Shown here: one piece after another, positions 37,356 to 46,967 of the stretch
How the letters are laid out: every line of letters starts with the position of its first letter
Numbering within the stretch: the first letter of the stretch is position 1
Assembly (NCBI RefSeq): GCF_016653635.2
Contig: NZ_CP067420.1
Coordinates: 4,366,001 to 4,430,000 of the forward strand
From: Skermanella sp. TT6
GTDB taxonomy: Bacteria; Pseudomonadota; Alphaproteobacteria; Azospirillales; Azospirillaceae
DNA: 64,000 nucleotides
Direction of reading: 5' to 3'
The notes under the pieces: model-generated
Seen by the model: the letters and a program-made list of their open reading frames with translations, nothing else
Database searches by the model: none
What the model was told of the DNA's origin: nothing
Program-made: the position numbers and the translations under genes

Positions 37356-38147
37356 ATGGACGGCGCATCGACACACCGGTACCGGACCGTCTGGATCTCG
37401 GACATCCATCTCGGCACCCGCGGGTGCCAGGCCGACCGCCTGCTCGATTTCCTGAAGGCGGTCGAGTGCGAAACCCTGTACCTGGTCGGCGACGTGATCG
37501 ATTTCTGGCGGATGCGCCGCGCCCGCTATTGGCCGCAGAGCCACAACGACGTGATCCAGAAGCTGCTGCGCAAGGCCCGCAAGGGCACCCGCGTGATCCT
37601 GACGCCCGGCAACCACGACGACATGCTGCGCGGCTACATCGACCACGAGTTCGGCAGCATCCTGGTGGTCGAGGACGCGATCCACGAGACGGCGGACGGA
37701 CGGCGCCTGCTGGTGATCCATGGCGACCAGTTCGACGGCGTCGTCGCCCGGGCGCCCTGGCTGGGCCATCTGGGCACCCACGCCAACGCCGCCTCCCAGC
37801 TGGTGAATCAATGGTTCAACTGGGGCCGGTCGCGGCTCGGGTATCCATACTGGTCGCTGTCGGGCTACCTGAAGCACAAGGTCAAGCACCGCGGCAGGTT
37901 CATCCACAATTACGAGACGGCGGTCGTCGAGGAAGCCCGCCGGCGCGGCGTGGACGGGGTCGTCTGCGGGCATATCCATTTCCCGCAGATCAAGGCCCTG
38001 GACGGCATCCTCTATTACAACGACGGCGACTGGGTGGATAACTGCACCGCCCTGGTCGAGCACGACTCGGGCGAGCTGGAACTTCTCAGGTGGCCCGAGC
38101 CGGCGGCGTCGAAGCCGCCGGCCAGGGTCGTCCCGATCGCGTCCTGA
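37356..38147 (+). CDS. UDP-2,3-diacylglucosamine diphosphatase family phosphoesterase
   Basis: 263 aa calcineurin-like metallophosphoesterase. All metal motifs are present: SDIHLG, GDVIDFW, GNHDD, HGDQFD and GHIHFP. The pattern is that of LpxH/LpxH2, which cleaves UDP-2,3-diacylglucosamine in lipid A synthesis, but the family also includes general UDP-sugar phosphoesterases. Sixteen bases from the convergent symporter gene. Confidence 0.82.
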   Translation: MDGASTHRYRTVWISDIHLGTRGCQADRLLDFLKAVECETLYLVGDVIDFWRMRRARYWPQSHNDVIQKLLRKARKGTRVILTPGNHDDMLRGYIDHEFGSILVVEDAIHETADGRRLLVIHGDQFDGVVARAPWLGHLGTHANAASQLVNQWFNWGRSRLGYPYWSLSGYLKHKVKHRGRFIHNYETAVVEEARRRGVDGVVCGHIHFPQIKALDGILYYNDGDWVDNCTALVEHDSGELELLRWPEPAASKPPARVVPIAS

Positions 38148-38163
38148 TCCCGCCCGCTGCGGA

Positions 38164-39753
38164 TCAGCGCCGCACCGCGGCGCCGGCGGGCGGAGCGTGC
38201 CCGTGGGCACGGATCTCGCCGCTGCGCAGCTTGGCGCGGTAGTTCGCCAGCTCCCGCCGCACGACCGGGGCCAGCAGGTACAGCCCGATCAGGTTGGGCA
38301 GAGACATGGCGAAGATCATCGCGTCGGAGAAATCGACCACCGCACCGAGCTGGAGCGATGAGCCGATCACCACGAAGACGCAGAACAGCAGCTTGAAGCT
38401 GACATCCGCCGCCCGCGTCTCGCCGAACAGGTAGGTCCAGCTCTTCAGCCCGTAATAGGACCAGCTGATCATGGTCGAGAAGGCGAACAGGATGACGGCC
38501 ACCGCGAGCACGTAGGGGAACCAGCCGATGGTGCTGCCGAAGGCCTGGGACGTCAGGCTGACGCCGTCGGTGCCGGGCGTGCCGTAGGTCCCGGTGATCA
38601 CGATCACCAGCGCCGTGACGGTGCAGACGATCACGGTGTCCACGAACGGCTCCAGTAGCGCCACGTAGCCCTCGGTCACCGGCTCCTTGGTGCGTACCGC
38701 CGAATGGGCGATGGCGGCGGAGCCGATGCCCGCCTCGTTGGAGAAGGCGGCCCGCCGGAAGCCCTGGATCAGCACGCCGACGAAGCCGCCCGCGACGCCT
38801 TCCGGGCTGAAGGCGCCGGTGATGATGGCGCCGAAGGCCGCGGGGATCTCGGCCCAGTGGACCAGGATGACGACGAGGCCGGCCAGCACGTAGAGCCCGC
38901 ACATGAAGGGCACGACTTTCTCCGTCACCCGCACGATGCTGCGGATGCCGCCGATGATCACGATGCCGACCAGGACGGCGGCGACCAGGCCGAAGATCCA
39001 ACCCCGGCCGGCCAGGGGGCTGGCGTCGCCGCCCGTCACGTTGACGAACTGCTGGAACGCCTGGTTGATCTGGAACATGTTGCCGCCGCCGAGCGACCCG
39101 CCGACGCACATGATCGCGAAGAATACCGCCAGGAACCGGCCCAGCCCACCCATGCCGCGCTCGGCGAGCCCCTGGCTCAGGTAGTACATCGGACCGCCGG
39201 AGACGGTGCCGTCGGCGTTGACGCGGCGGTACTTGACGCCGAGCGTGCATTCCGTGAATTTCGACGTCATGCCGAGCAGGCCGGCGAGGATCATCCAGAA
39301 GGTGGCGCCCGGCCCGCCGAGCGACACCGCGATGGCGACGCCCGCGATGTTGCCGAGGCCGACGGTGCCGGACAGCGCCGCCGTCAGCGCCTGGAAGTGC
39401 GAGACCTCGCCCCGGTCGTTCGGGTCCTCGTAATCGCCCCGGACCAGCCGGAGCGCATGGCCGAAGCCGCGGAAATTGATGAAGCCGAAATAGACGGTGA
39501 AGAACAGCGCGGCGGTGATCAGCCAGACCACGATCAGCGGCAGGTCGGTGCCCATCACCGGCACCGAATAGAAGATGATCCCGGCGAAGGCGTCGGCGAG
39601 CGGCCCGATCGCCGCGTTGATGCGGGCATCCATGCCCATTTCCGGCGCGCCGGCGAGGTCGGCGGTGGTCTGCGCCGCCGCGGGGCCGGCGGCGGCCATC
39701 AGGGCCGCCAACACGGCAGGGACGAGCGCATGGGAAAAGCGGGGCTCGATCAT
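38164..39753 (-). CDS. Alanine/glycine:cation symporter
   Basis: 529 aa AGCS-family transporter importing alanine or glycine with sodium. The start ATG 39753 overlaps the stop of the upstream Usp gene (ATGA), which decides it. After an N-terminal hydrophobic segment (possible signal peptide ending in Ala-Gln) there are about ten further membrane segments; family signatures include [15 protein letters not shown] and [16 protein letters not shown]. Slightly extended N-terminus compared with E. coli homologues. Confidence 0.92.
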   Translation of the reverse strand: MIEPRFSHALVPAVLAALMAAAGPAAAQTTADLAGAPEMGMDARINAAIGPLADAFAGIIFYSVPVMGTDLPLIVVWLITAALFFTVYFGFINFRGFGHALRLVRGDYEDPNDRGEVSHFQALTAALSGTVGLGNIAGVAIAVSLGGPGATFWMILAGLLGMTSKFTECTLGVKYRRVNADGTVSGGPMYYLSQGLAERGMGGLGRFLAVFFAIMCVGGSLGGGNMFQINQAFQQFVNVTGGDASPLAGRGWIFGLVAAVLVGIVIIGGIRSIVRVTEKVVPFMCGLYVLAGLVVILVHWAEIPAAFGAIITGAFSPEGVAGGFVGVLIQGFRRAAFSNEAGIGSAAIAHSAVRTKEPVTEGYVALLEPFVDTVIVCTVTALVIVITGTYGTPGTDGVSLTSQAFGSTIGWFPYVLAVAVILFAFSTMISWSYYGLKSWTYLFGETRAADVSFKLLFCVFVVIGSSLQLGAVVDFSDAMIFAMSLPNLIGLYLLAPVVRRELANYRAKLRSGEIRAHGHAPPAGAAVRR

Positions 39754-40184
39754 GGCACCACCGTCACCGGTACCGGAGCCATCTGGACCAGCGCGCCGGC
39801 GACGCCGCCGAACAGCAGGGTCGTGACGCGGGACCTGCCCCGGCGGCCGATGAAGACCTGGCAGGCGTTGCTTTCGGCGGCGGCGGAGCACAGCTCCTCG
39901 GCGCCGTGCCCGAACCGGATCGCGGTCCGCGGTTCCGCCCCCGCCGCCTTCAGGCGATCCAGGAGCGGGTCGAGCAAGCGGGTCTGGGCATCCTCCAGCT
40001 CGCGCTCGCGCTGGCGATGCCTTTCGGCGACCTCGGACGGGCTCAGGAACTCGTAGCGCGACCACTCGATCACATGGACGAGAAGCAGGTCGGCTCCGGC
40101 GCGAGCGGCTTGATCGGCTGCGAAATCGACGGCGCGCCGGCAGCCGTCGCTGCCGTCAACGCCGACCATGAAGAGTTGTCCCAT
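39750..40184 (-). CDS. Universal stress protein
   Basis: 144 aa UspA-fold protein. It begins [19 protein letters not shown], and the C-terminal nucleotide loop is [19 protein letters not shown], close to the G-x2-G-x9-G-S/T pattern, so ATP binding is plausible but not certain. It is the first gene of a two-gene unit with the symporter (ATGA overlap), suggesting that it modulates that transporter. Confidence 0.88.
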   Translation of the reverse strand: MGQLFMVGVDGSDGCRRAVDFAADQAARAGADLLLVHVIEWSRYEFLSPSEVAERHRQRERELEDAQTRLLDPLLDRLKAAGAEPRTAIRFGHGAEELCSAAAESNACQVFIGRRGRSRVTTLLFGGVAGALVQMAPVPVTVVP

Positions 40185-40307
40185 GGTTTCGGCCCCCCTG
40201 CGGGCTGTTCTTTTCCAGATTTCCCTGGGGCAACCACGGCGGAGGAGCTTTGTTCCAACGAATTATGACAAAACGCCTATCCGGCGCCTCCGATCGATCT
40301 GAGGGGC

Positions 40308-41744
40308 TCACCGGATGATATCGCGGTCGCCCCACAGATCGATCGGAGGCGCCGGCTCGCTGTCGAAGCGGATGCTCACCGAGGTGCCGGAGCACCGGTC
40401 GCCGTCGGGGCCGGTCGTGAGCTGCCCCCGGAGCTGGCGTGTCAGCTGCCTGACCAGACGGATGCCCAGGCGTCCTTGGCCCTGCTCGAAATCCAGGGGA
40501 AGCCCGACGCCGTCGTCCTCGACGCGGAGTTCGACCGGGCCTGGAGCGCGGCCGTCCAGGATGACGCGGACCGGGCCGCCCGAGATCACGACGCCGCCCT
40601 CGTCGGGATAGGCGTATTCCACGGCGTTGGCGATCAGTTCGTTGGCGATCAGCGCCAGGGGCGTCGCCTCGTCGATGGGCAGTTCCATAGGTCGGTCGCG
40701 GATGCAGGCCACCGGGATCCCCGGCCTGGAGAGATTGGCGCACAGCCCCTGCAGGAAGGCCGCGAAATCCATCAGGTCGGGCCGGTCGGTCAGGTAGAGC
40801 TGTTCGTGGACCTGCGCCACGGCCTCGATCCGCCCGCGGGCCTCGGTGAACTGCTGCAGGGTCGCCGGGTCGGTGATGGTCCGGTTCTGCAGGCTGAGCA
40901 GGCTGGAGATCAGCTGGAGATTGTTGCGGACGCGGTGATGCACCTCGCGCAGCAGCAGGTCCTTCTGGCGCAGCAGGTGCTCGCGTTCGGCCGCGGTGCT
41001 GGCCAGTTCCGCCTGGATGCGCTTCTGGCTGTCGATGTCGGTCGCGGTGCCGAACCAGCGGACGATGCGGCCGGCATGGTCCAGCACCGGCGTCGCGCGC
41101 CCGAGATGCCAGAAATGGGCGCCGTCGGCGCGGCGCAGCCTGTATTCCGCCTGCCACGGGCTGGCGGAGGCGTAGGCGGCCCGCCAGGATTCGAGCAGCC
41201 CGTCGAGGTCGTCGGGGTGGACATGGCTGCGCCAGGCCTGGGGATCGTCCGGGGAAGCGCCGGAATACTCGAACCAGCGGCGATTGAAATACTCGTTCTC
41301 GCCGTCGGGGCCGGTGATCCAGACGATCTGCGGCAGGGCCTCCGCCATGCCGCGCAACCGCTCCTCGTCGCCTTTCCTCCCGCTTCCCCGCGCGCCGCTC
41401 CGTCTTTCCGGCGAACCGGCCCGGCCGCTCTGAAGGACGAGACGCGCCGCCCCCGCCGCCAGCAGGCCGGAGATCAGGGCCCCGGCCAGCCCGGCGATCG
41501 TGAGGGGCGGAAAGGCGAACACGACGCCGGGCAGAGGTGCGGCGGGACCGGCGGTGCCGGGCACGATCGCTCCCGGAAGGGCGGCATCGTCCACCTGGCC
41601 GCCCGGCACGGGCACCGGCAGGACGGTCAGGGGAGCGGGAACCGGATCGGCCACGGGAGAGAGAGCCGGCAAGACCGCCGACAACAGCAGTCCCGGTACG
41701 GCTGCCGCTGCCGCTATCAGCCACAGGCCGTTGCGCAGTCCCAT
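40308..41744 (-). CDS. Membrane PAS sensor histidine kinase (HisKA_2)
   Basis: 478 aa. The start ATG 41744 (MGLRNGLWLIAAAAAVPG) has a G-rich site upstream; a longer form from 41813 lacks one. Two membrane segments (about 5-25 and 78-100) flank a short Pro/Ala-rich periplasmic loop. One PAS domain follows (QIVWITGPDGENEYFNRRWF, closing with ATDIDSQKR), then the His box LLREVHHRVRNNLQL and an ATPase domain with NELIANAVEYAY and EDDGVGLP. No partner regulator is adjacent. Confidence 0.88.
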   Translation of the reverse strand: MGLRNGLWLIAAAAAVPGLLLSAVLPALSPVADPVPAPLTVLPVPVPGGQVDDAALPGAIVPGTAGPAAPLPGVVFAFPPLTIAGLAGALISGLLAAGAARLVLQSGRAGSPERRSGARGSGRKGDEERLRGMAEALPQIVWITGPDGENEYFNRRWFEYSGASPDDPQAWRSHVHPDDLDGLLESWRAAYASASPWQAEYRLRRADGAHFWHLGRATPVLDHAGRIVRWFGTATDIDSQKRIQAELASTAAEREHLLRQKDLLLREVHHRVRNNLQLISSLLSLQNRTITDPATLQQFTEARGRIEAVAQVHEQLYLTDRPDLMDFAAFLQGLCANLSRPGIPVACIRDRPMELPIDEATPLALIANELIANAVEYAYPDEGGVVISGGPVRVILDGRAPGPVELRVEDDGVGLPLDFEQGQGRLGIRLVRQLTRQLRGQLTTGPDGDRCSGTSVSIRFDSEPAPPIDLWGDRDIIR

Positions 41745-41856
41745 TTCGCCCCCGCCCACGATCACCCCTGGAAAGAACACCCGCCCCTTGCGGTGGTTCA
41801 GCGATGAATGCATTTGTTTCGAAATTCATCCGCGCCGTGTTGCCGCAGGGGACCGC

Positions 41857-42309
41857 TCATCCCGTGCCGCCGGTCCACCACAGGGTGGAGAGCGCTATGA
41901 AGACGTAGCGCCCGACCTTGCCGATCGCGACCAGGACGGTGAAGCGCGCGAGATCGACGCGGAGCGCGCCGGCGACCACCGTCAGCGGGTCGCCCACGAC
42001 GGGCACCCAGGCGAACAGCAGCGACCAGACGCCGTAGCGGCCGTACCATCCGACGGCCCTGTCGTACACGGCGGGCTTGAGCGGGAACCAGCGGCGGTGC
42101 CGCAGATGGACCAGGAACCGGCCGAGCAGCCAGTTGAGGATCGAGCCCAGCACGTTGCCGGCCGACGCCGCCGCGACCAGGAGCACCGGGTCGAGCCCGC
42201 CGCGCGCCAGCAGGGTCGCCAGCAGGATCTCCGACTGGGCGGGCAGGACCGTGGCGGCCAGCAGGGCCGCCGCGAACAGGCCGGCATAGGCCGGGAGATC
42301 GGCTGTCAC
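41857..42309 (-). CDS. YqaA-family membrane protein
   Basis: 150 aa inner-membrane protein of the SNARE-associated/VTT (DedA-like) group. It has three to four hydrophobic segments and the signatures ATVLPAQSEILLATLL, GNVLGSILNWLLGR and AWVPVVGDPLTVVAGALR. Possibly a lipid scramblase or transporter by analogy with DedA. It lies 12 bases downstream of the kinase at 42322 and may be co-transcribed with it. Confidence 0.85.
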   Translation of the reverse strand: MTADLPAYAGLFAAALLAATVLPAQSEILLATLLARGGLDPVLLVAAASAGNVLGSILNWLLGRFLVHLRHRRWFPLKPAVYDRAVGWYGRYGVWSLLFAWVPVVGDPLTVVAGALRVDLARFTVLVAIGKVGRYVFIALSTLWWTGGTG

Positions 42310-42321
42310 CGGTCCCTCGCG

Positions 42322-44262
42322 TCACGCCGCGGCCGGAAGCACCAGGGTCCAGCGCGCGCCGGGGTCCAGGTTGTCGACCGACAGCGCGGCGTCGAGCTGG
42401 GCGGCCAGCGATTCGATCAGGCGCATGCCCAGGCTGTCGCTCCGCCGGCGGTTGCGCGGGTCGAGGAAGTGCGGCGCGATGCCCGGCCCGTGGTCGCGCA
42501 CGGTCAGGCGGAGCGCGTCGCCGTCGGTTCGGCCGAAGCTGATCTCGACCGGGCGCCCGGCCATGCCCGGACCCGCATGCTTCAGGGCATTGGTCAGGAG
42601 CTCGACCGCCAGCAGGCCGAGCGGAATGGCCGAGTCCGTCGGCACCTCGACCGGCTCGGTCCGGATCGCGACGTTGCCGCCGCCGCCATAGAGGGTGCAG
42701 AGCGTCTGGAGGTACGAGCCGAACTCGACCCGCCGGACGTCGTCGTTCTTGTAGAGCTGCTCGTGGACCTGGGCGATCGCGTTGACCCGGGACACGGCAT
42801 CCTGGAAGGCCTGGCGGCTGCGGGCATCGTCGATCTGCCGGCCCTGGAGGTTCAGCAGGCTGGCGACGAGCTGGAGCGAGTTCTTGACCCGGTGGTTGAC
42901 CTCCTTCAGGAGCATGTCCTTGCTGTCGACGACCTTGCGAACGCGCTCCTCGCTGCCGCGCAGGGCGGCTTCCGCCCGCTTCTCCCGGTCGATGTCGTAG
43001 AGCGCCACCACGCTGCCGATGATGGCGCCCGCGGCATCGACGATGGGGGCGCCGCTGACCCGGATCCAGGCGGTGCTGCCGTCGCCCCGCCGGTAGAGGA
43101 ATTCGTCGCCCGCGACAACCTCGCCTTCCAGGGCGCGCGCCAGGGGCCATTCGCGAGGACCGACCAGCCTGCCGTCGGGGTGCCAGCCGACCCACTCGCC
43201 GTAGCTTCCCACGTCGAGGGAGGGCAGCACCCCGTGCCGCAGGATCTCCTCGACCCGCCGGTTGCCGTAGATGATCCGGCCGCCGGGCGCTTCCGCCACC
43301 ATGACTCCGGCGGGCATGCTGTCGACCAGGGCCTCGAACCGGGCATTGTCGGCGGACATGCGGGCGATCAGCCGTTCCCGCTCGGCATCGGCCCTCCTGC
43401 GGGCGGTGACGTCGCGGACGATGCCGAACATCTGGCCGCCCTCCGGAGTTCCGCCGAGGGTTCCGTCGGGCATCCAGCGGCCCCGCGCCGCGAACCAGCG
43501 TTCCCCCTCCGGATCCCCGCCCTGCGGCACGGCCGCGGGGTTCAGGCGGTACTCGACCTCCAGCGTTCCCTTTTCGGCGATCGCCCGGTCGATCCGGTCC
43601 GCCATCATGGCGCGGTCGTCCGGGTGGACCACGGCCAGCGCCTCGTCGAGGCCGAGCGGCGTATCCGCCTCCAGTCCCTGGAGAGCCGCGGCACGCTGCG
43701 ACACGATGAACCGCCGGCTGCCGCCGAGCATGCTCCAGGCACCCACATCGGCGGCTTCGAGCGCGATGGCGAGCCGGGCCTCGCTGGTGCGGAGCTCCTC
43801 GCCGCTGCGCTCCGCCCTGACCTGGCGGGTGACCTCCTGCGCGATGATCAGGACGCCGTCCACGGTCCTCCCGGTCGCCTGGAGCGGGATGAACTCCACA
43901 TCCCAGAAGGTCTCCCGGTCGCCGCGGGCGTAGATCGAGCGGTGCTGGCGGAGGCTGAGCGGCTCGCCGGTCCGCCAGACCCGTTCGATGGCGGCGAGCT
44001 GCTCCGCGGGGATGCCTGGGAACACGTCGGCGATCGTCCGCCCCAGCATCGGCACCGGTTCCGGGGGGATGGACGCATAGGCCTGGTTGACGAGGGTGTA
44101 GCGGAGTTCCGGCCCGCGCACGATGGCGACGGCGGCCGGCACCCGGTCGACGATCCGAAGCAGCACGTCGGTGTCGGGCACTTCCAGCGCCAACGCAGAA
44201 AGCACCTGGGCGAGGGTCCTGCTCGCCGATATCGACGACGCGGCGGCGCATCTGCTGGTCAT
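42322..44262 (-). CDS. Multi-PAS sensor histidine kinase (HisKA_2)
   Basis: 646 aa soluble kinase. ATG 44262 is used; ATG 44319 with GGGAAAG upstream is an alternative, but the extra codons have poor third-position GC. Three PAS domains follow in order: about 35-150, 160-285 and 300-420. The His box is LLKEVNHRVKNSLQL, and the ATPase domain has VELLTNALKHA and RDHGPGIAP. Cytoplasmic, ligand unknown. It is immediately upstream of the YqaA gene and downstream of the clpA-like gene on the same strand. Confidence 0.88.
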   Translation of the reverse strand: MTSRCAAASSISASRTLAQVLSALALEVPDTDVLLRIVDRVPAAVAIVRGPELRYTLVNQAYASIPPEPVPMLGRTIADVFPGIPAEQLAAIERVWRTGEPLSLRQHRSIYARGDRETFWDVEFIPLQATGRTVDGVLIIAQEVTRQVRAERSGEELRTSEARLAIALEAADVGAWSMLGGSRRFIVSQRAAALQGLEADTPLGLDEALAVVHPDDRAMMADRIDRAIAEKGTLEVEYRLNPAAVPQGGDPEGERWFAARGRWMPDGTLGGTPEGGQMFGIVRDVTARRRADAERERLIARMSADNARFEALVDSMPAGVMVAEAPGGRIIYGNRRVEEILRHGVLPSLDVGSYGEWVGWHPDGRLVGPREWPLARALEGEVVAGDEFLYRRGDGSTAWIRVSGAPIVDAAGAIIGSVVALYDIDREKRAEAALRGSEERVRKVVDSKDMLLKEVNHRVKNSLQLVASLLNLQGRQIDDARSRQAFQDAVSRVNAIAQVHEQLYKNDDVRRVEFGSYLQTLCTLYGGGGNVAIRTEPVEVPTDSAIPLGLLAVELLTNALKHAGPGMAGRPVEISFGRTDGDALRLTVRDHGPGIAPHFLDPRNRRRSDSLGMRLIESLAAQLDAALSVDNLDPGARWTLVLPAAA

Positions 44263-44395
44263 AGCGTCAGAGAACTCCAGGACTGCTGGGCCGGAACGGT
44301 TGGGCCGTCCCGGCTTCATTCTTTCCCGGAATGTCCCAGCCTGACCCAGTGGAGCGCCCGATGATGGCGTGAGTGAGGCGAGGCGCCGGGATGGC

Positions 44396-46645
44396 TCATG
44401 CCGGTTCGTATTTCGACGACCTGACATGGGTCCGGTCCACCGAGAGGTCAAGTTTGCCATCGACCACCGCGAGCCTGATCCGGCCCCCGCCGTCGAGATC
44501 CCCGAACAGGAGGTGCTCGGCGAGCGGCAGCTTGACCGCGCGCTCGACCAGGCGCGCCAGCGGACGGGCGCCCAGCGCCGCATCGAAGCCCCGCGCGGCC
44601 AGCCAGTCCAGGGCCTCGGGGCTGGCGTCGAGCGCGATGTTGCGGTCGGCGAGCTGTTCCGCGAGCCGGTCCAGGTGCGACCGCGCGATCAGGCGGACGG
44701 TGGCCGGCTCCAGCGGCCGGAACTGCACCGTGGCGTCCAGCCGGTTGCGGAATTCCGGCGAGAACAGGCGGTTGACCGCGGCCACCGCGGCGTCGGCATC
44801 GGGACCGGAGACGGCCTGCATGCCGAAGCCCATGGCCGGGCGGACCATCTCGGCGGCGCCGGCGTTGGTGGTCATGATCAGGACGACGTGGCGGAAATCG
44901 ACGGTCCGGCCGGAGCTGTCGGTCAGCCGGCCGGCGTCCATGACCTGGAGCAGCAGCGCGAACAGGTCCGGATGGGCCTTCTCGATCTCGTCCAGCAGCA
45001 GGACGGCATGGGGCGCCTTGGACACCGCCGAGGTCAGCAGCCCCTCCTGGTCGAAGCCGACATAGCCCGGCGGCGCCCCGATCAGGCGGCTGACGGTGTG
45101 CCGCTCCATGTATTCAGACATGTCGAAGCGCAGCAGCGGGACGCCCAGCGTCTCGGCGAGCCGGCGCGCGATCTCGGTCTTGCCGACGCCGGTCGGGCCG
45201 GCGAACAGGTAGGAGCCCATCGGCTTCTCCGGGTCGCGCAGGCCGGACCGGGCGACCTTGACCGCCGACGCGACCGCCTGGATCGCGGCATCCTGCCCGA
45301 ACACCGCCGCCTTCAGGTCGGCCTCCAGGCCGCGCAGCGCCGCGCGCTCGTCCCGGCCGGCGCGGCGGACCGGCATGTTGGCGATGCGGGCGACGACCGC
45401 CTCGATGTCGGGCGCCTCGATCCGCCGCGGCCAGGCCCGGCCGGCGTCGAGCCGGGCCATGGCGCCGGCCTCGTCCAGGACGTCGATCGCCTTGTCCGGC
45501 AGGTGCCGGTCGGTGATGTAGCGGGCCGACAGCTCGACCGCGGCGCGGATCGCGTCGCCGCTGTAGATCACCTGGTGATGGTCCGCATAGCGGTCCGCGA
45601 CGCCTTCGAGGATGGCGACCGCGTCCTCGACCGAGGGCTCGGCGACGTCGATCTTGCCGAACCGGCGGGCGAGCGCCTGGTCGCGCTCGATGTGCTGGCG
45701 GTATTCGCGGTAGGTGGTGGCGCCGACGCAGCGCAGCGTCCCCTCGGCGAGCGCCGGCTTCAGCAGGTTGGCGGCGTCCATGGCGCCGCCCGACCCGCCG
45801 GCGCCGATGATGGTGTGGATCTCGTCGATGAACAGCACGGCGCCGGGGGTCCTGCCCAGCTCGGTGACGACCGCCTTGACCCGCTCCTCGAAGTCGCCGC
45901 GGTATCGGGTGCCGGCCACCAGGGCGCCCAGGTCCAGCGCGAAGATGCGGGTGCCCCTCAGCGCGTCGGGGGCCTCCCCCTCGACGATCCGGAGCGCCAG
46001 CCCCTCCGCGATGGCGGTCTTGCCGACGCCCGGCTCGCCGACCAGGATCGGATTGTTCTTGGTGCGCCGGCACAGGATCTGGACGGTCCGCTCGATCGCC
46101 GCGTCGCGGCCGATCACGGGGTCGATGCGGCCCTCGGCCGCCTTGGCGTTGAGATCGACGCAGTATGTCGCGAGCGCGCCGTCGGCGGCGGGGGCCGCCG
46201 GGGGATCGGACGCGTCCAGCGCCCGCTGCGGGGCCTTGCGGCGGCGGGCCTCCATGTCGCGCTGGACCATGTGGTCGACGATCCGGTCGCGCGAGACGCC
46301 GTGGCGGCGGAGGATGGAGGCGGCACCGGCACCCCGGTCCACCAGCAGCGCCAGCAGCAGGCAGGCGCCGTCGCATGGGGCATCGGGCTTGAAACGCTCG
46401 GCCCGCTGGATCGTCCGTTCCACCGCGTCGTCGCCGTGGGGCCGCTGGGGAAGACGCGGCAGCAGCCGGTCGATCTCGCGGTGGATGGCCCGGGGATCGG
46501 CCTCGCACGCCATCAGGGCGGCGACGGCATCGACGTCGCCGGTCAGGGACAGCAGCAGGTGCTCCTGTCCCGGTGCCGCATGGCCGTACTGGGCGGCGAG
46601 TTGATACGCGTTCCTGACGGACTGTGCGGCGGCGTTGCTGAGCAT
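44396..46645 (-). CDS. ClpA-like AAA+ unfoldase
   Basis: 749 aa two-domain Clp/Hsp100 ATPase. The N-terminal Clp repeat starts MLSNAAAQSVRNAYQLAAQ; Walker A1 is GEPGVGKT (203-210) with FIDEIHTIIGAG; Walker A2 is GPTGVGKT with LLLDEIEKAH; both pore-region and arginine-finger areas look complete (FSPEFRNRLDA). The ClpP-docking loop position reads MGF in place of the usual IGL/IGF tripeptide. No clpS gene is adjacent, unlike the standard clpS-clpA pair, so this is probably a second, divergent ClpA. Confidence 0.85.
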   Translation of the reverse strand: MLSNAAAQSVRNAYQLAAQYGHAAPGQEHLLLSLTGDVDAVAALMACEADPRAIHREIDRLLPRLPQRPHGDDAVERTIQRAERFKPDAPCDGACLLLALLVDRGAGAASILRRHGVSRDRIVDHMVQRDMEARRRKAPQRALDASDPPAAPAADGALATYCVDLNAKAAEGRIDPVIGRDAAIERTVQILCRRTKNNPILVGEPGVGKTAIAEGLALRIVEGEAPDALRGTRIFALDLGALVAGTRYRGDFEERVKAVVTELGRTPGAVLFIDEIHTIIGAGGSGGAMDAANLLKPALAEGTLRCVGATTYREYRQHIERDQALARRFGKIDVAEPSVEDAVAILEGVADRYADHHQVIYSGDAIRAAVELSARYITDRHLPDKAIDVLDEAGAMARLDAGRAWPRRIEAPDIEAVVARIANMPVRRAGRDERAALRGLEADLKAAVFGQDAAIQAVASAVKVARSGLRDPEKPMGSYLFAGPTGVGKTEIARRLAETLGVPLLRFDMSEYMERHTVSRLIGAPPGYVGFDQEGLLTSAVSKAPHAVLLLDEIEKAHPDLFALLLQVMDAGRLTDSSGRTVDFRHVVLIMTTNAGAAEMVRPAMGFGMQAVSGPDADAAVAAVNRLFSPEFRNRLDATVQFRPLEPATVRLIARSHLDRLAEQLADRNIALDASPEALDWLAARGFDAALGARPLARLVERAVKLPLAEHLLFGDLDGGGRIRLAVVDGKLDLSVDRTHVRSSKYEPA

Positions 46646-46967
46646 GGGCTGGCCTTTCCTGTCCTGGTTGGCTGTGCCGGCGATCCCGCCGGCGCCTTGC
46701 GGTCGCGCTCCTGGACAGCAGTCTTACTTTCGACATAGTGAATCAATTATTAACCATAACATCATCAACCCGTCATTACTGCCGGGCTCGACGCGGAATA
46801 CATCCGTCCGCCCGCCAAGCCCGAATGCTGCATCGCCGTCCGGAGGGGTCCGTCGCCTTTTGCGTTGATGACACCGGGGCAGGCTGCGGCATAAGGGTGG
46901 TTGCAGGGCAACATCGAATATCCTCTGGTGCAATCACTCCAATCCGACCAACAGCAGGTGGGCGAGC
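46646..46967. promoter_or_regulatory. Divergent promoter region between clpA-like and shc
   Basis: About 320 bases with a conspicuously AT-rich core at 46728-46780 (TGAATCAATTATTAACCATA and onward). It must contain start sites for both leftward clpA-like and rightward shc. No individual box could be assigned with confidence. Confidence 0.4.

Noticed and set aside
41500-44364. Plus-strand frame of over 900 codons opposite the PAS kinases
   Set aside because: No domain match; overlaps several well-supported minus-strand genes.
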